Source of the DNA: Actinomyces bovis
Lineage (GTDB): Bacteria; Actinomycetota; Actinomycetes; Actinomycetales; Actinomycetaceae
Assembly (NCBI RefSeq): GCF_900444995.1
Contig: NZ_UAPQ01000006.1
Span: forward strand, 186,001 to 250,000
Length of the DNA: 64,000 nt
Direction of reading: 5' to 3'
Position 1 is the stretch's first letter; each line of letters starts with the position of its first letter. The notes below the pieces were generated by a model, which did no database searches, had not been told where the DNA came from, and saw nothing but the letters and a program-made list of their open reading frames with translations. The position numbers and the translations under genes were made by a program. Positions 29,193 through 37,806 of this stretch are shown one piece after another.

Positions 29193-30272
29193 ATGCGGCG
29201 TCGCAGCATGGTCATGGCGATGACCTCCGTGGCCGTGGCCGTGGCAGTCCTCGGTGTGCCCCTGGGGAGCGTCTGGCTGGTGCTCGCCTGGCGGGCCGTG
29301 GAGAACTCCGACTACCGCTTGCAGGTGCTCGTCCGCGTCATTCTGACAATTCTGGGCTTGGCCCTGGTGGCTTTTGCAGCCGCCTACTTTGTGGCCGCCC
29401 ACGGCTCCAGACGCATCTCCGCACCCCTGATCTATCTGGCCGCTGAAGCTGAACAACTCGGCTCCGGGCAGGTCCGCCCCCGCCTGCGTACCTCCGGCAT
29501 CGAGGAGATCGACCTGGTACAGGCAGAACTGGTGCGTTCCGCCGAACGTGTGGCCGGGAGGATCGCCGCCGAGCGGCAATTCGCCTCAGACGCCTCCCAC
29601 CAGCTGCGCACACCCCTGACTAGCCTCAGTCTGCGCCTGGAGGAAATTGAGCTAACGGCTCCGGATGAAGCCACCCGGGCGGAAGCGCACGCCTGTGTGG
29701 AGCAGGTAGAGCGCCTGACCGGGGTGGTGGAGGACCTGTTGAAGGCCTCCCGCCGCGCCGGTGGCGGCAGCACTGAGGCCCTGCGTCTAGAGGATGTCTT
29801 CGAGCAACAAGGCGAGGAGTGGGAGAACGCCTTCCGGCAGGCGGGCCGCAGCCTGAGCTTCAGTGATGAGGTGGGCATGCCGGTTCTGGCCAGCCCCGGT
29901 TCGCTCGCCCAAGTGCTAGCCACCGTTATCGAGAACTCCCTGCGCTACGGGGCCGGGCACACCAGCGTGAGCGTGCGCAGTGCCAACGGCGGGCACGGCG
30001 TCTTTATTGACATCACTGACGAAGGCGAAGGCGTCAGCGATGAACTGGCCCCCTACATTTTTGAACGGGCTGTGTCGGGGCACGGCTCCACCGGCGTGGG
30101 CTTGGCCCTGGCCCGGGATTTAGTGGAAGCCGACGGGGGCCGCATTGAGCTCAGTGGCCGCCGGCCCGCCGTCTTCTCCATCTTCCTGAATGCTGTGCCC
30201 CGGTCCCTGGACCCGCACAAGGTGCTGCCTCAGGGGGCGCTGGTCTCCGTGGGTCGCTGGCGCCGCTTCTGA
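29193..30272 (+). CDS. two-component sensor histidine kinase
   Basis: A 359-residue membrane kinase. Two hydrophobic helices (about 7-33 and 44-68) enclose only a tiny extracytoplasmic loop, so it may sense a membrane or intramembrane signal. A HAMP-like segment follows, then the dimerisation/phosphoacceptor helix DASHQLRTPLTSLSLRLEEI with H136, and an ATPase domain with the N-box VIENSLRYGAGH, G1 DEGEGVSDE and G2 GHGSTGVGLALARDL. It is translated from a strong AAGGAGGG site (29182-29189) just after the intercistronic hairpin. Partner of the upstream response regulator. Confidence 0.93.
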   Translation: MRRRSMVMAMTSVAVAVAVLGVPLGSVWLVLAWRAVENSDYRLQVLVRVILTILGLALVAFAAAYFVAAHGSRRISAPLIYLAAEAEQLGSGQVRPRLRTSGIEEIDLVQAELVRSAERVAGRIAAERQFASDASHQLRTPLTSLSLRLEEIELTAPDEATRAEAHACVEQVERLTGVVEDLLKASRRAGGGSTEALRLEDVFEQQGEEWENAFRQAGRSLSFSDEVGMPVLASPGSLAQVLATVIENSLRYGAGHTSVSVRSANGGHGVFIDITDEGEGVSDELAPYIFERAVSGHGSTGVGLALARDLVEADGGRIELSGRRPAVFSIFLNAVPRSLDPHKVLPQGALVSVGRWRRF

Positions 30273-30278
30273 ACCGGG

Positions 30279-30301
30279 CGCAGCAGCCCAGGGGTGCTGC
30301 G
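30279..30301. terminator. hairpin between convergent kinase and DedA genes
   Basis: A 7-bp inverted repeat, CGCAGCA (30279-30285) and TGCTGCG (30295-30301), with a nine-base loop in the 39-base gap between two convergent stops. It could serve both directions. There is no T tract. Confidence 0.4.
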
Positions 30302-30311
30302 ATCCCTGCCC

Positions 30312-31085
30312 TTACTGGGCATCCACCTCAGCGGCGGCGACGTCCTTGGCAGCCGCAGGAGTCTTGCGGGCCAGCAGCCAGGAGCGCAGCCCAGAAATAA
30401 TCATGGGCAGCACAGAGATCGCCACGATTGCCAGGATGATCACGTCAATGTTCTTCTGGATCCACTGGAAGTTGCCCAGCAGGTAGCCCAGCCAGGTGAT
30501 GCCGAAGGCCCAGAAGGTGGCGCCCAAGGCGTTGAAAGCCAGGAAGTGCAGGTAGTGCATCCGCCCCACCCCCGCCATAACGGGGGTGAAGGTGCGCACG
30601 ATCGGCACGAACTGTGCCAGGGTGATGGCCTTGCCGCCGTGCTTCTCAAAGAAGGTAGCGGTGCGCTCCACATGCTCTTGTTTGAAGAAGCGGGAGTCCG
30701 GCTTGTTGAAGATCGCGGGGCCGGCTTTGCGGCCAATCAGGTACCCGGACTGGTTACCCACTACGGCTGCCAGGAACATGAGTGGCGCAGCGATCCAAAT
30801 GTGTACGGGCACGCCCCGGCTCGGGTCGGCCTCGCCAATGGCCACGAACATTCCCAGGGTGAATAGCAGCGAGTCGCCAGGCAGGAAGAATCCCACCAGC
30901 AGGCCGGTCTCGGCGAAGATCACCAGCATGACGCCCAAGATCGCCCAGGGGCCTACCCAACCCACGAAGGTGGTGATGATATTGGCGGCGTCGAGCCACT
31001 TGGGGCCTAGGGCTGGGAGCATCTGGCTCGGATAGGGGAGGGCGGTGGTCAGTCCTGCCGTTACGGCTGCGGTCATTAGGGTCAC
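30312..31085 (-). CDS. DedA-family membrane protein
   Basis: A 257-residue DedA/SNARE-associated integral membrane protein. Hallmarks are the re-entrant segment FFLPGDSLLFTLG, GYLIGRKAGPAIF and QFVPIVRTFTPVMAGVGRM, which holds the essential arginine and proline region. There are four to six hydrophobic segments. Members of this family take part in membrane lipid and undecaprenyl-phosphate flipping and in envelope homeostasis, which fits the cell-envelope genes nearby. The start is GTG 31085, six bases after TAGCCT; ATG 31076 lacks any ribosome site. An Ala-rich tail ends the protein. Confidence 0.93.
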   Translation of the reverse strand: MTLMTAAVTAGLTTALPYPSQMLPALGPKWLDAANIITTFVGWVGPWAILGVMLVIFAETGLLVGFFLPGDSLLFTLGMFVAIGEADPSRGVPVHIWIAAPLMFLAAVVGNQSGYLIGRKAGPAIFNKPDSRFFKQEHVERTATFFEKHGGKAITLAQFVPIVRTFTPVMAGVGRMHYLHFLAFNALGATFWAFGITWLGYLLGNFQWIQKNIDVIILAIVAISVLPMIISGLRSWLLARKTPAAAKDVAAAEVDAQ

Positions 31086-31091
31086 GGCCCA

Positions 31092-31097
31092 AGGCTA
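31092..31097 (-). promoter_or_regulatory. -10 hexamer TAGCCT of the dedA leaderless promoter
   Basis: On the minus strand TAGCCT ends six bases before GTG 31085. No ribosome site is present, so this spacing supports GTG over the nearby ATG. Confidence 0.55.
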
Positions 31098-31178
31098 GGC
31101 AAGGCAAGGCTGTGGGGCCATGAGTGGCCCCTCAGTGAGCCTGTGGCTTTGGGCACTGCCCGGGTCCGGTGGGAGAAC

Positions 31179-31670
31179 CTAAACGGTGGGCTTGGGCTGC
31201 TCAGCTTTACCGGTGAAGACGACGTAGTGGTAGAAGAGGAAACGGAAAGCCGTTCCCAGGGCAAAGCCGACGACGTAGGCCGCCACGTTATCTGCCAGCG
31301 CTCCGTTCAACCCCAAGACGTGGTGGGTAAACAGCAGACAGAACTGGGTGATTACCAGGCCACCCAGGTTTCCCAGCACGAAAAGGCAGGCTTCACGCAC
31401 CGTACTGTCTTGTGTGCGGCCCCGGTAGGTCCACAGGCGGTTGGCGGTCCAAGAGAAGGCCGTGGCTATCGCAGCCGAGACCACATTTGCAGTGTTTGGG
31501 TGCCCGGACAGCACCCCAAGCGGGCCGTGCTGCAGCAGGTTGAACAGGCCGGCGTCAATGATGAAGGCTAGCCCGCCAACCATGCCGAACTGGAGGAACT
31601 CCTTGACCCAGGCCCGCAGCCGCGCAATCAGGGTGCCCTGGGACTTGGGCTTGGTGGCGGTGGTAGTCAC
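31179..31670 (-). CDS. GtrA-like membrane protein
   Basis: A 163-residue GtrA/DPMS-like protein with four predicted membrane helices: FLQFGMVGGLAFIIDAGLFNLLQ, NVVSAAIATAFSWTANRLWTY, an FVLGNLGGLVITQ helix, and a last helix ending FRFLFYHYVVF. The motif SWTANRLWTYRG is typical. GtrA proteins are proposed to move undecaprenyl- or polyprenyl-linked sugars across the membrane. No GtrB partner is adjacent here; a second GtrA with its partner lies near 49.9 kb. GTG start with a TAGGAT -10 hexamer six bases upstream. Confidence 0.88.
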   Translation of the reverse strand: MTTTATKPKSQGTLIARLRAWVKEFLQFGMVGGLAFIIDAGLFNLLQHGPLGVLSGHPNTANVVSAAIATAFSWTANRLWTYRGRTQDSTVREACLFVLGNLGGLVITQFCLLFTHHVLGLNGALADNVAAYVVGFALGTAFRFLFYHYVVFTGKAEQPKPTV

Positions 31671-31676
31671 GGCGGC

Positions 31677-31682
31677 ATCCTA
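31677..31682 (-). promoter_or_regulatory. -10 hexamer TAGGAT of the gtrA-like gene
   Basis: On the minus strand TAGGAT ends six bases before the GTG at 31670, again without a ribosome site. Confidence 0.5.
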
Positions 31683-31730
31683 TGGGGACGAAACCAATGG
31701 GCCGTGTGCGCTCAGCCCAGCGCGATCAAC

Positions 31731-33080
31731 CTAGGGCACCCACTGGATGGAGACCGAGCCCAAGTTCCACACCCAGCTGACCCAGAACAACTGGCCTATA
31801 AAGGCTGCCAGCAGCAGGGCCACCCGGGCTGGCTTCTTCCTCAGCCAGGACATGGCCGCCCAGGCCAGTGGGGCCAGCGGCAGCAAGAGGCGCAGCAGCG
31901 AGGTCGTCGGGTCAAAAAAGGCCAGCAGGTACAGCGTGTATCCCAGGCACCAGAACCAGGCAGCTGGACCTAGGCAACGCAGTGGCCGGCAGCTAAGCGC
32001 CAGTGCCACCAGCCCTAGCAGCGCTAGCAGTAGCAGCGGCCCCAAGTGTGCCCCCACGAAGTACCCGGAGCGGTCCCACCACGGCATAAAGGGGACTAGG
32101 TGGGTGCCACGCCAGGCGGTCTCTGTGGCGGTGTAGGCATCCGGTCGGCCCGTTACTAAGGCTGCTATTGCGGGCCAGGACAGGGCCGCGCAGCCAGTCA
32201 GGATACTTAGGGCTAGCAGGCCGTGAGGCTTGCGGTGGCCGGGGTTAGCTGCCGGAGCGGTCACCTGGGTGGCGGTGGCTTTGGCAGCAGGGACCACGAC
32301 GGCGTAGGCCTCAGCCGTGCCCGGCTGCTCGGCCTCAGGCTGCTTTGTGCTGGGCAGCCACGCGGCGGCAGGATCGCGCCACCGTGCCAGCCAGGCAGGC
32401 AAGGCGACGGAGTCGCTGCTAAGCAGGCTCCAAGCCCACCACAGGCCAAAGGCTGCGGACAGCGGCACCCCCACTGGCCGAGAGAAGGCCGCCAGTAGCG
32501 CCAGCGGTGCGGCCCACAGGAAGCGACCCCGCTCCGCGGCCAGCAGGGCGGCGCAGACCAGCAGCAGCGCCAAGGATTCGGCATAAGGCACCTGCAACAC
32601 CGGCGCACAAGGGGAGAGCCACAGGAGCAGCACCGCCCACAAGGAGGTCCTGGTCCCGGTGCGTGGCGCCAGCCAGCGGTCCAGCACCACGGCGGCCCCG
32701 GCGGAGGCAGCCAGGGACAGCAGCGCCCCCGCCGCATAGAAGTTCAAGCCCAGGGCCATAAGTGGCAGGCACAGATAGGGCAGCAGCGGCATAAAAGCCC
32801 AGGTGTTGTTGGCCACCGCCCCGCCAGCCCCGGTGGGCAAGGTAGCGGGATAGCCCTCTTCCAACACCCGCTGGTACCAGCCCGCATCCCAGAAAGCCAT
32901 ATGTTCCAGCCAGGTGGGCGCAGCCTGCCCCCAGGGGGTGGCGGGGGTGTCCTGGGCCCCTAGCCGCAGCACCAGGAAGCTCAAGGCCGTGGCACCTACC
33001 CACACGGCTAGCACCTGCAGTGTGCGCCGCCAGCGCTCAGGTTGGTGCTCTGGGGTGCGCAGGGTCGCGGGGCTCGTCAC
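31731..33080 (-). CDS. PIG-V-like membrane mannosyltransferase
   Basis: A 449-residue polytopic protein with about 10-12 hydrophobic segments. It matches the bacterial PIG-V-like GT-C mannosyltransferase pattern: FWDAGWYQRVLEEGYP near residue 65 (with the DxD-like acidic loop), WAFMPLLPYLCLPLM, VPYAESLALLLVCAALLAAERGR, and AAFSRPVGVPL. Such enzymes use polyprenyl-phosphomannose on the outer face of the membrane for protein or lipid mannosylation. A hydrophilic Ala/Pro/Glu-rich loop near residues 240-275 is probably cytoplasmic. The GTG start is preceded by TAGGCT at six bases. Acceptor unknown. Confidence 0.82.
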   Translation of the reverse strand: MTSPATLRTPEHQPERWRRTLQVLAVWVGATALSFLVLRLGAQDTPATPWGQAAPTWLEHMAFWDAGWYQRVLEEGYPATLPTGAGGAVANNTWAFMPLLPYLCLPLMALGLNFYAAGALLSLAASAGAAVVLDRWLAPRTGTRTSLWAVLLLWLSPCAPVLQVPYAESLALLLVCAALLAAERGRFLWAAPLALLAAFSRPVGVPLSAAFGLWWAWSLLSSDSVALPAWLARWRDPAAAWLPSTKQPEAEQPGTAEAYAVVVPAAKATATQVTAPAANPGHRKPHGLLALSILTGCAALSWPAIAALVTGRPDAYTATETAWRGTHLVPFMPWWDRSGYFVGAHLGPLLLLALLGLVALALSCRPLRCLGPAAWFWCLGYTLYLLAFFDPTTSLLRLLLPLAPLAWAAMSWLRKKPARVALLLAAFIGQLFWVSWVWNLGSVSIQWVP

Positions 33081-33086
33081 GGGCTC

Positions 33087-33106
33087 AGCCTAAGGGCCGG
33101 TAGCCT
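33087..33106. promoter_or_regulatory. back-to-back leaderless promoters, mannosyltransferase and purK
   Basis: Minus-strand TAGGCT (33092-33087) lies six bases before GTG 33080, and plus-strand TAGCCT (33101-33106) lies six bases before GTG 33113. The two start codons are separated by only 32 bases, so each promoter's -35 region must overlap the other gene's -10 or coding start. Confidence 0.6.
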
Positions 33107-33112
33107 TAGCAC

Positions 33113-34498
33113 GTGAGCGCACCAACGGTGGCAGTGGTCGGAGGCGGGCAGCTGGCCCGCATGATGCAAGAGGAGGCCAGCGCCCTGGGGGTGCACCTGC
33201 GGGCCCTGGTTGAGGCTCCTGACGGTTCTGCCGCCGCCGTTATCCCGGACGCCCCCGTGGGAGCCGCGGGAGACGAGGCCGCCGTGCGCGCACTTCTGGC
33301 TGGCCGCCCCGGCAGCGCTGACCCCCTGTGGGCGGGGGCAGCGCAGGTTCTCACCTTTGAACACGAGCACCAGGACGCCGCCCTGCTGGAGCGCCTACAG
33401 GCCGAAGGCATCTCCGTGCAGCCCAGCGCGCAGGCCCTGGAGCTGGCGCGGGACAAGCTCGCTATGCGTCGGGCCATGAGCGCGGCAGGACTGCCTCAAC
33501 CTGCTTGGGCGGAACTGTCAGGCAGCGCTGAGCAGATGCGCGCCGCGGTGCTGGCCTTTGCGCAAGACCACGGCTGGCCGGTGGTGCTCAAAACCCCGCG
33601 TGGCGGCTACGACGGCCACGGTGTCCTGCTGGTGCATGAGGCAGCCGAGCTAGAGGCAGGGGAGGCAGCCCAGTGGCTAAAGGCGACGGCGGCCGCCCGC
33701 GCCGGCCAGGCAAGCGGTGGGGCGGGAGCTGAGCAGCCAGCCGGCGGCGGTGGCAGCTTGGGTGGGGGAGCCGTTAGCAGTCTGTTGGTGGAGGAAGCTA
33801 TTCCCTTCACTCGGGAGCTGGCGGTGCTGCTGGCCCGCAGCCCGAGCGGTGAACTGCGCGCCTGGCCAGTGGCCCAGACGAGGCAGGTGGACGGCATATG
33901 TGCGCAAGTCGTGGCCCCAGCCCCAGGCTTGGACGCGCAAGCCGTTGCGCGAGCACAAGCAGTGGGCCGCCAAGTAGCGGAAAGCTTTGGGGTTACCGGA
34001 GTGCTGGCCGTGGAGATCTTCGCGGTAGAGCGGGCGAGCGAGCCGGTGGCGCTGTATATCAATGAGCTAGCCATGCGGCCCCACAACTCCGGGCACTGGA
34101 CCCAGGATGGAGCCGTCACCAGTCAGTTTGCCCAGCACCTGCGCGCCGTGCTCGATCTGCCCCTAGGGTCGACGGCGCCGGTCGCCCCCGCCACCGTCAT
34201 GGTCAATCTGCTGGGCGGGGTGCAGGAGCCCGGGCCGCAGGCATTGAGGCAGGCCCTCGCCCTGGAGCCTGAGGCACAGGTACACCTGTACGGCAAAGGC
34301 TGGCGCACCGGTCGCAAACTCGGTCATGTGAACCTGAGGGTGCCGGGGCCTGCTGGCAGCGAGCCGACGCCGCAGGCAGTGCAGGAGACGCTGGAGCGTG
34401 CCTGCGCCGTCGTCGCTATCCTGCGTGGGGAGTCCCCAGAATTGGGCGAGAATGCCCCGAGGCCAGCCGCGTTTAGCATTGAGTCCGGTAAAAGTTGA
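33113..34498 (+). CDS. purK: N5-carboxyaminoimidazole ribonucleotide synthase
   Basis: PurK, an ATP-grasp enzyme of purine biosynthesis that joins bicarbonate to AIR using ATP. It begins with [17 protein letters not shown] and shows [34 protein letters not shown] (ATP-grasp lysine), [21 protein letters not shown], and [18 protein letters not shown]. At 461 residues it is longer than usual (about 350-400). Much of the excess is a Gly/Ala-rich insertion near residues 195-222 in the ATP-grasp domain, between the phosphate-binding strand and EEAIPF. GTG start with a -10 hexamer six bases upstream. purE follows after 11 bases. Confidence 0.95.
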   Translation: MSAPTVAVVGGGQLARMMQEEASALGVHLRALVEAPDGSAAAVIPDAPVGAAGDEAAVRALLAGRPGSADPLWAGAAQVLTFEHEHQDAALLERLQAEGISVQPSAQALELARDKLAMRRAMSAAGLPQPAWAELSGSAEQMRAAVLAFAQDHGWPVVLKTPRGGYDGHGVLLVHEAAELEAGEAAQWLKATAAARAGQASGGAGAEQPAGGGGSLGGGAVSSLLVEEAIPFTRELAVLLARSPSGELRAWPVAQTRQVDGICAQVVAPAPGLDAQAVARAQAVGRQVAESFGVTGVLAVEIFAVERASEPVALYINELAMRPHNSGHWTQDGAVTSQFAQHLRAVLDLPLGSTAPVAPATVMVNLLGGVQEPGPQALRQALALEPEAQVHLYGKGWRTGRKLGHVNLRVPGPAGSEPTPQAVQETLERACAVVAILRGESPELGENAPRPAAFSIESGKS

Positions 34499-34509
34499 GA
34501 GGAACCGCA

Positions 34510-35028
34510 ATGAGCAAGCACCCCGTCGTCGGCATTGTGATGGGTTCCGACTCGGACTGGCCCACCATGGAGGCCGCCGCCACCGCGCTGGAGGAGCTGG
34601 GCATCAGCTATGAGGCCGACGTCGTCTCCGCCCACCGCATGCCCACCGAGATGATCGAGTACGGGCGCAGTGCCTCCGGGCGTGGACTGCGCGTCATTAT
34701 CGCTGGCGCCGGTGGCGCAGCGCATCTGCCCGGTATGCTTGCCGCCGTAACCGAGCTGCCAGTGATCGGAGTGCCCGTGCCGCTCAAGCACCTGGACGGC
34801 ATGGACTCCCTGCTGTCTATCGTGCAGATGCCCGCAGGGGTTCCCGTGGCCACGGTATCTATTGGTGGGGCCCGCAATGCTGGGCTGCTGGCGGCCCGCA
34901 TCCTGGGGGCGGGTGAAGGCGCAGAAGCTGAACGGCTGCGTGCGGCCATGCGCGCCTTCCAGATGGAGCTGGGCCGGGTGGCGCAGGCTAAGGGGGCTGC
35001 TCTGCGGGAGCGGCGCGCTCAGGGCTGA
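34510..35028 (+). CDS. purE: N5-carboxyaminoimidazole ribonucleotide mutase
   Basis: PurE class I, 172 residues, converts N5-CAIR to CAIR in purine biosynthesis, using the PurK product. Conserved parts are [14 protein letters not shown] (phosphate and catalytic Asp/Ser loop), [11 protein letters not shown] (catalytic His), and [18 protein letters not shown] 34510 follows GAGAGGAA; the in-frame TTG at 34495 overlaps the end of purK and is rejected. Cotranscribed with purK. Confidence 0.97.
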   Translation: MSKHPVVGIVMGSDSDWPTMEAAATALEELGISYEADVVSAHRMPTEMIEYGRSASGRGLRVIIAGAGGAAHLPGMLAAVTELPVIGVPVPLKHLDGMDSLLSIVQMPAGVPVATVSIGGARNAGLLAARILGAGEGAEAERLRAAMRAFQMELGRVAQAKGAALRERRAQG

Positions 35029-35139
35029 ACTATTCGCCCTGCAGGGCAAAGCCCAGGTTGGGGCAGAGGCGGTCAGTGCTAGAGTCAGGACGCCCACAAA
35101 CCAGGAGTTTGTTCCTGATTGGAACTGGTGGACTTTGCG

Positions 35140-35145
35140 TAGACT
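35140..35145 (+). promoter_or_regulatory. -10 hexamer TAGACT of the galE leaderless promoter
   Basis: TAGACT lies six bases before ATG 35152. A small inverted repeat, CAGGA-N6-TCCTG (35102-35117), lies in the upstream promoter region and could be an operator. Confidence 0.55.
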
Positions 35146-35151
35146 GCGGGC

Positions 35152-36141
35152 ATGAGCATTCTTGTTGCGGGAGGCGCCGGTTATATTGGCGCGCATGTGG
35201 TCCGACTGCTGCTTGAGCGTGGCGAGGACGTCATCGTTGTTGACGACCTGTCCTATGGCACCGAGGAGCGCGTAGAGGGCGCCACCGTGGTGGAACTGGA
35301 TGTGGCTAGTGGGGATGCCATCCAGATTCTGACCGATGTGATGGAACGCCGTGAGGTCACGGCTGTGATCCACTTTGCTGCCCGCAAGCAGGTGGGGGAG
35401 TCGGTGGCCCGCCCCGCCTGGTACTACCAGCAGAATGTGGGCGGCCTAGCGAATATGTTGCTGGCCATGAAGGCCGCCGAGGTCAAGCAGATGATCTTCT
35501 CCTCCTCGGCTGCTGTCTATGGGATGCCGCCGGTGGAGGTGGTCCAAGAGGATATCGAGTGTCACCCCATCAACCCTTATGGTGAGACCAAGCTGATCGG
35601 CGAGTGGATGATGGCCGACTGTGAGCGGGCTTGGGGTCTGCGCTGGGCCGGTCTGCGCTACTTCAACGTGGCTGGTGCTGGCTGGGATGACCTGGGAGAT
35701 ATGGCCACCCTCAACCTGATTCCGATGGTTATGGAGCGCCTGGCCAAGGGGGATACTCCCAAGATTTTCGGCACGGATTACCCCACGCCGGATGGCACCT
35801 GTATCCGTGACTACATCCACGTGCGTGACCTGGCTACCGCCCATATTGCGGCCTTGGACTACCTGGCTGGTGGTCAGGAGATGGCTGAGCATGTGTTCAA
35901 TGTGGGGACCGGCAAGGGCTCCTCTGTGCGTGAGGTGGTTTCCAAGGTCATTGCTGCCACCGGTTTGGAGGTGCAGCCGGAGGAACTGGAGCGGCGCGCC
36001 GGAGACCCGCCGCAGCTGATTGGTGACGCCACGCGCATCGGCAAGGTGCTGGGGTGGCGGGCCGAGTACAACTTGGATGACATCGTCGCCTCTTCCTTCT
36101 CCGCCTGGCAGGCTGACCCCCAACGCCAACACTTCGCCTAA
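35152..36141 (+). CDS. galE: UDP-glucose 4-epimerase
   Basis: A 329-residue extended SDR epimerase interconverting UDP-glucose and UDP-galactose (or the N-acetyl forms). The NAD motif is GGAGYIGAHVVRLL, the catalytic Ser region is SSSAAVYG, and the YxxxK is YGETK. LRYFNVAGA and CIRDYIHVRDLA are typical GalE segments. It supplies galactose units for the envelope glycans encoded in the following region. Monocistronic, ending before a strong convergent terminator. Confidence 0.93.
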   Translation: MSILVAGGAGYIGAHVVRLLLERGEDVIVVDDLSYGTEERVEGATVVELDVASGDAIQILTDVMERREVTAVIHFAARKQVGESVARPAWYYQQNVGGLANMLLAMKAAEVKQMIFSSSAAVYGMPPVEVVQEDIECHPINPYGETKLIGEWMMADCERAWGLRWAGLRYFNVAGAGWDDLGDMATLNLIPMVMERLAKGDTPKIFGTDYPTPDGTCIRDYIHVRDLATAHIAALDYLAGGQEMAEHVFNVGTGKGSSVREVVSKVIAATGLEVQPEELERRAGDPPQLIGDATRIGKVLGWRAEYNLDDIVASSFSAWQADPQRQHFA

Positions 36142-36150
36142 GCCATAGCG

Positions 36151-36198
36151 ACGATGACGGCGTCCGCACCTTCTCGGGGGTGCGGACGCCGTCATCGT
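36151..36198. terminator. strong bidirectional terminator between galE and the LCP gene
   Basis: A perfect 20-bp inverted repeat, 36151-36170 with 36179-36198, and an eight-base loop (TTCTCGGG). It lies ten bases after the galE stop and twelve bases before the stop of the convergent LCP gene. The stem is symmetrical and can act in both directions. There is no long T tract, as is common in high-GC actinobacteria. Confidence 0.85.
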
Positions 36199-36209
36199 GT
36201 GCGAAGTCC

Positions 36210-37793
36210 CTAGGGCTGCTGTTGGAAGTCGCTCTTGGTGAGGGTGCCGGCCCGCAGCTTGGCGAAGAAATCCGGTGCTGTGGTGTCCTGCAGCAGCACC
36301 GCCTGGCCGATGCCGCCGGGTTCATAGGCCACGTCCACAATTGGAGGCGCGCCAGAGAGGCTCTTGCTGGAGGAGGAGCGGAAAGCCAACAGCATCTGGG
36401 TCAAGGAGATGACACCGGCGTCCTCATCCACCGTCAGCGCACCCGTGCCGGCCTCAACTAGGGCGTCCTGCCGTTTGAAAGAGGCCAGGGCGGAGGGGGA
36501 GGCAGCTTTGCTCACCAGCTTGGAGATGACGTTGCGCTGCCGGGTCCCTCGGCCAATATCCCCGGTGGGGTCTGATTTGCGCATGCGGGAGTAGGCCAGC
36601 GCCTTGGTGCCATCCACTTGCTGGCACTCGCCCTTAGCGGTGTCCCACACCAGTCCGGAATCAGCGTCGTTGACGTCATAGTCCAGGCAGACCTCAACCC
36701 CGCCGACGGCATCTACCAGATTCTTCACGCCGCCCATGCCGACCTCCGTGTAGTGGTCGATGGTCAGCCCCGTCAGCTTCTCCACGGTCTTTACCAGCAG
36801 CTTGCCGCCACCGAAGGCATAAGAGGCATTGATCTTGTTGCCGCCGACGCCTTCGGGAATGTTCACATAGGTGTCACGTGGCAGGGTTACCAGCGCTGCG
36901 GTGCCGTTTTCAGCCTTGTGCAACACCATGATGGAGTCAGCGCGGGCACCTTCTGTGCCGTCGTTCAGGGAACCGTCAGCCCGCGAATCTGAGCCGACGA
37001 TCAGCCAGGTATCCCCAGGGGTATTAGGGGCACCAGAGAGCACATCTACCCGGTGCAGCGAGCTATTGACCTTATTCCACAAGGCGGCCACCCGCACCCC
37101 AAGCAGCACCAGCAGCAGGGTGAGCAGCAGCGCTAGCAGACGCAGCGGGCGGCGCTTGCGACGGCGTCGTCCCCGCGCGGCAGTGCCACGTGGAGCAGCG
37201 GGGGGCTGAGCCGGGCCCTGGGGACCTGACCAGGCTGGCTGAGGGGCACGCGGCTGCGGTGGGGCGGGACGCGGCGGTGGCGGGACACTGCGAGCCTGCG
37301 GCCTCACCGGAGTGCGGGTAGGAAAGACGCCCACAGGAGCGGGGCCGGGTTGCTTGCCCGCAGCCGACATCCGGGTGGTTGGCAGCGGGCGAGGCTGTCC
37401 CGGCTGAGCTGGGGAGGCTGGCAGCACGGAGGTGCGTTGCGGATCGGCGCCAGACAGCTCCGCCTCCCAGTCGACGCTGCCCAATGCTTTGATACCGGAT
37501 CCTTGGCGTAGTTCCGGTCCAGTAGCGGCGCTAGCTGGCAGCACCCGCGTACCAGGTTCCTGGGGGGTGCGCGCTGACGGCGCCGGGCGGCGTGGGGCGC
37601 CGCTGGTTGGGCGCTGAGCCGGGGGGAGCGGTGGGTTTACTGGCTCACGGCTGCCTGCTGTTGGTGTTGCCGGTTGCTGGGCCCGCAAGGGGCGGCGCAC
37701 TGGCCTAGGGGCAGTAGGGCCGACTGGGCCCGGCGTCGGTGTCCGGGGCTGCCTGCGGGGCGGCTGGGACTCGGCGTCGTTAAATCCGCTCAT
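36210..37793 (-). CDS. LytR-CpsA-Psr (LCP) glycopolymer transferase with long proline-rich cytoplasmic region
   Basis: A 527-residue LCP enzyme that transfers undecaprenyl-linked glycopolymers to peptidoglycan. Residues 1-212 are a Pro/Arg/Ala-rich, probably disordered cytoplasmic region ending in a basic cluster. One membrane helix (about 217-238) leads to the extracytoplasmic LCP domain. The core motifs are WLIVGSDSRADG, ARADSIMVLH, VTLPRDTYVNIPEG and YSRMRKSDPTGDIGRGTRQRNVI, holding the Arg/Asp residues that bind the pyrophosphate. It follows the second LCP gene by 13 bases, so the two are one operon. The disordered tail is much longer than in most LCP proteins and may be a regulatory platform. 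Confidence 0.92.
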   Translation of the reverse strand: MSGFNDAESQPPRRQPRTPTPGPVGPTAPRPVRRPLRAQQPATPTAGSREPVNPPLPPAQRPTSGAPRRPAPSARTPQEPGTRVLPASAATGPELRQGSGIKALGSVDWEAELSGADPQRTSVLPASPAQPGQPRPLPTTRMSAAGKQPGPAPVGVFPTRTPVRPQARSVPPPPRPAPPQPRAPQPAWSGPQGPAQPPAAPRGTAARGRRRRKRRPLRLLALLLTLLLVLLGVRVAALWNKVNSSLHRVDVLSGAPNTPGDTWLIVGSDSRADGSLNDGTEGARADSIMVLHKAENGTAALVTLPRDTYVNIPEGVGGNKINASYAFGGGKLLVKTVEKLTGLTIDHYTEVGMGGVKNLVDAVGGVEVCLDYDVNDADSGLVWDTAKGECQQVDGTKALAYSRMRKSDPTGDIGRGTRQRNVISKLVSKAASPSALASFKRQDALVEAGTGALTVDEDAGVISLTQMLLAFRSSSSKSLSGAPPIVDVAYEPGGIGQAVLLQDTTAPDFFAKLRAGTLTKSDFQQQP

Positions 37794-37806
37794 ATACGCG
37801 GTGCAC

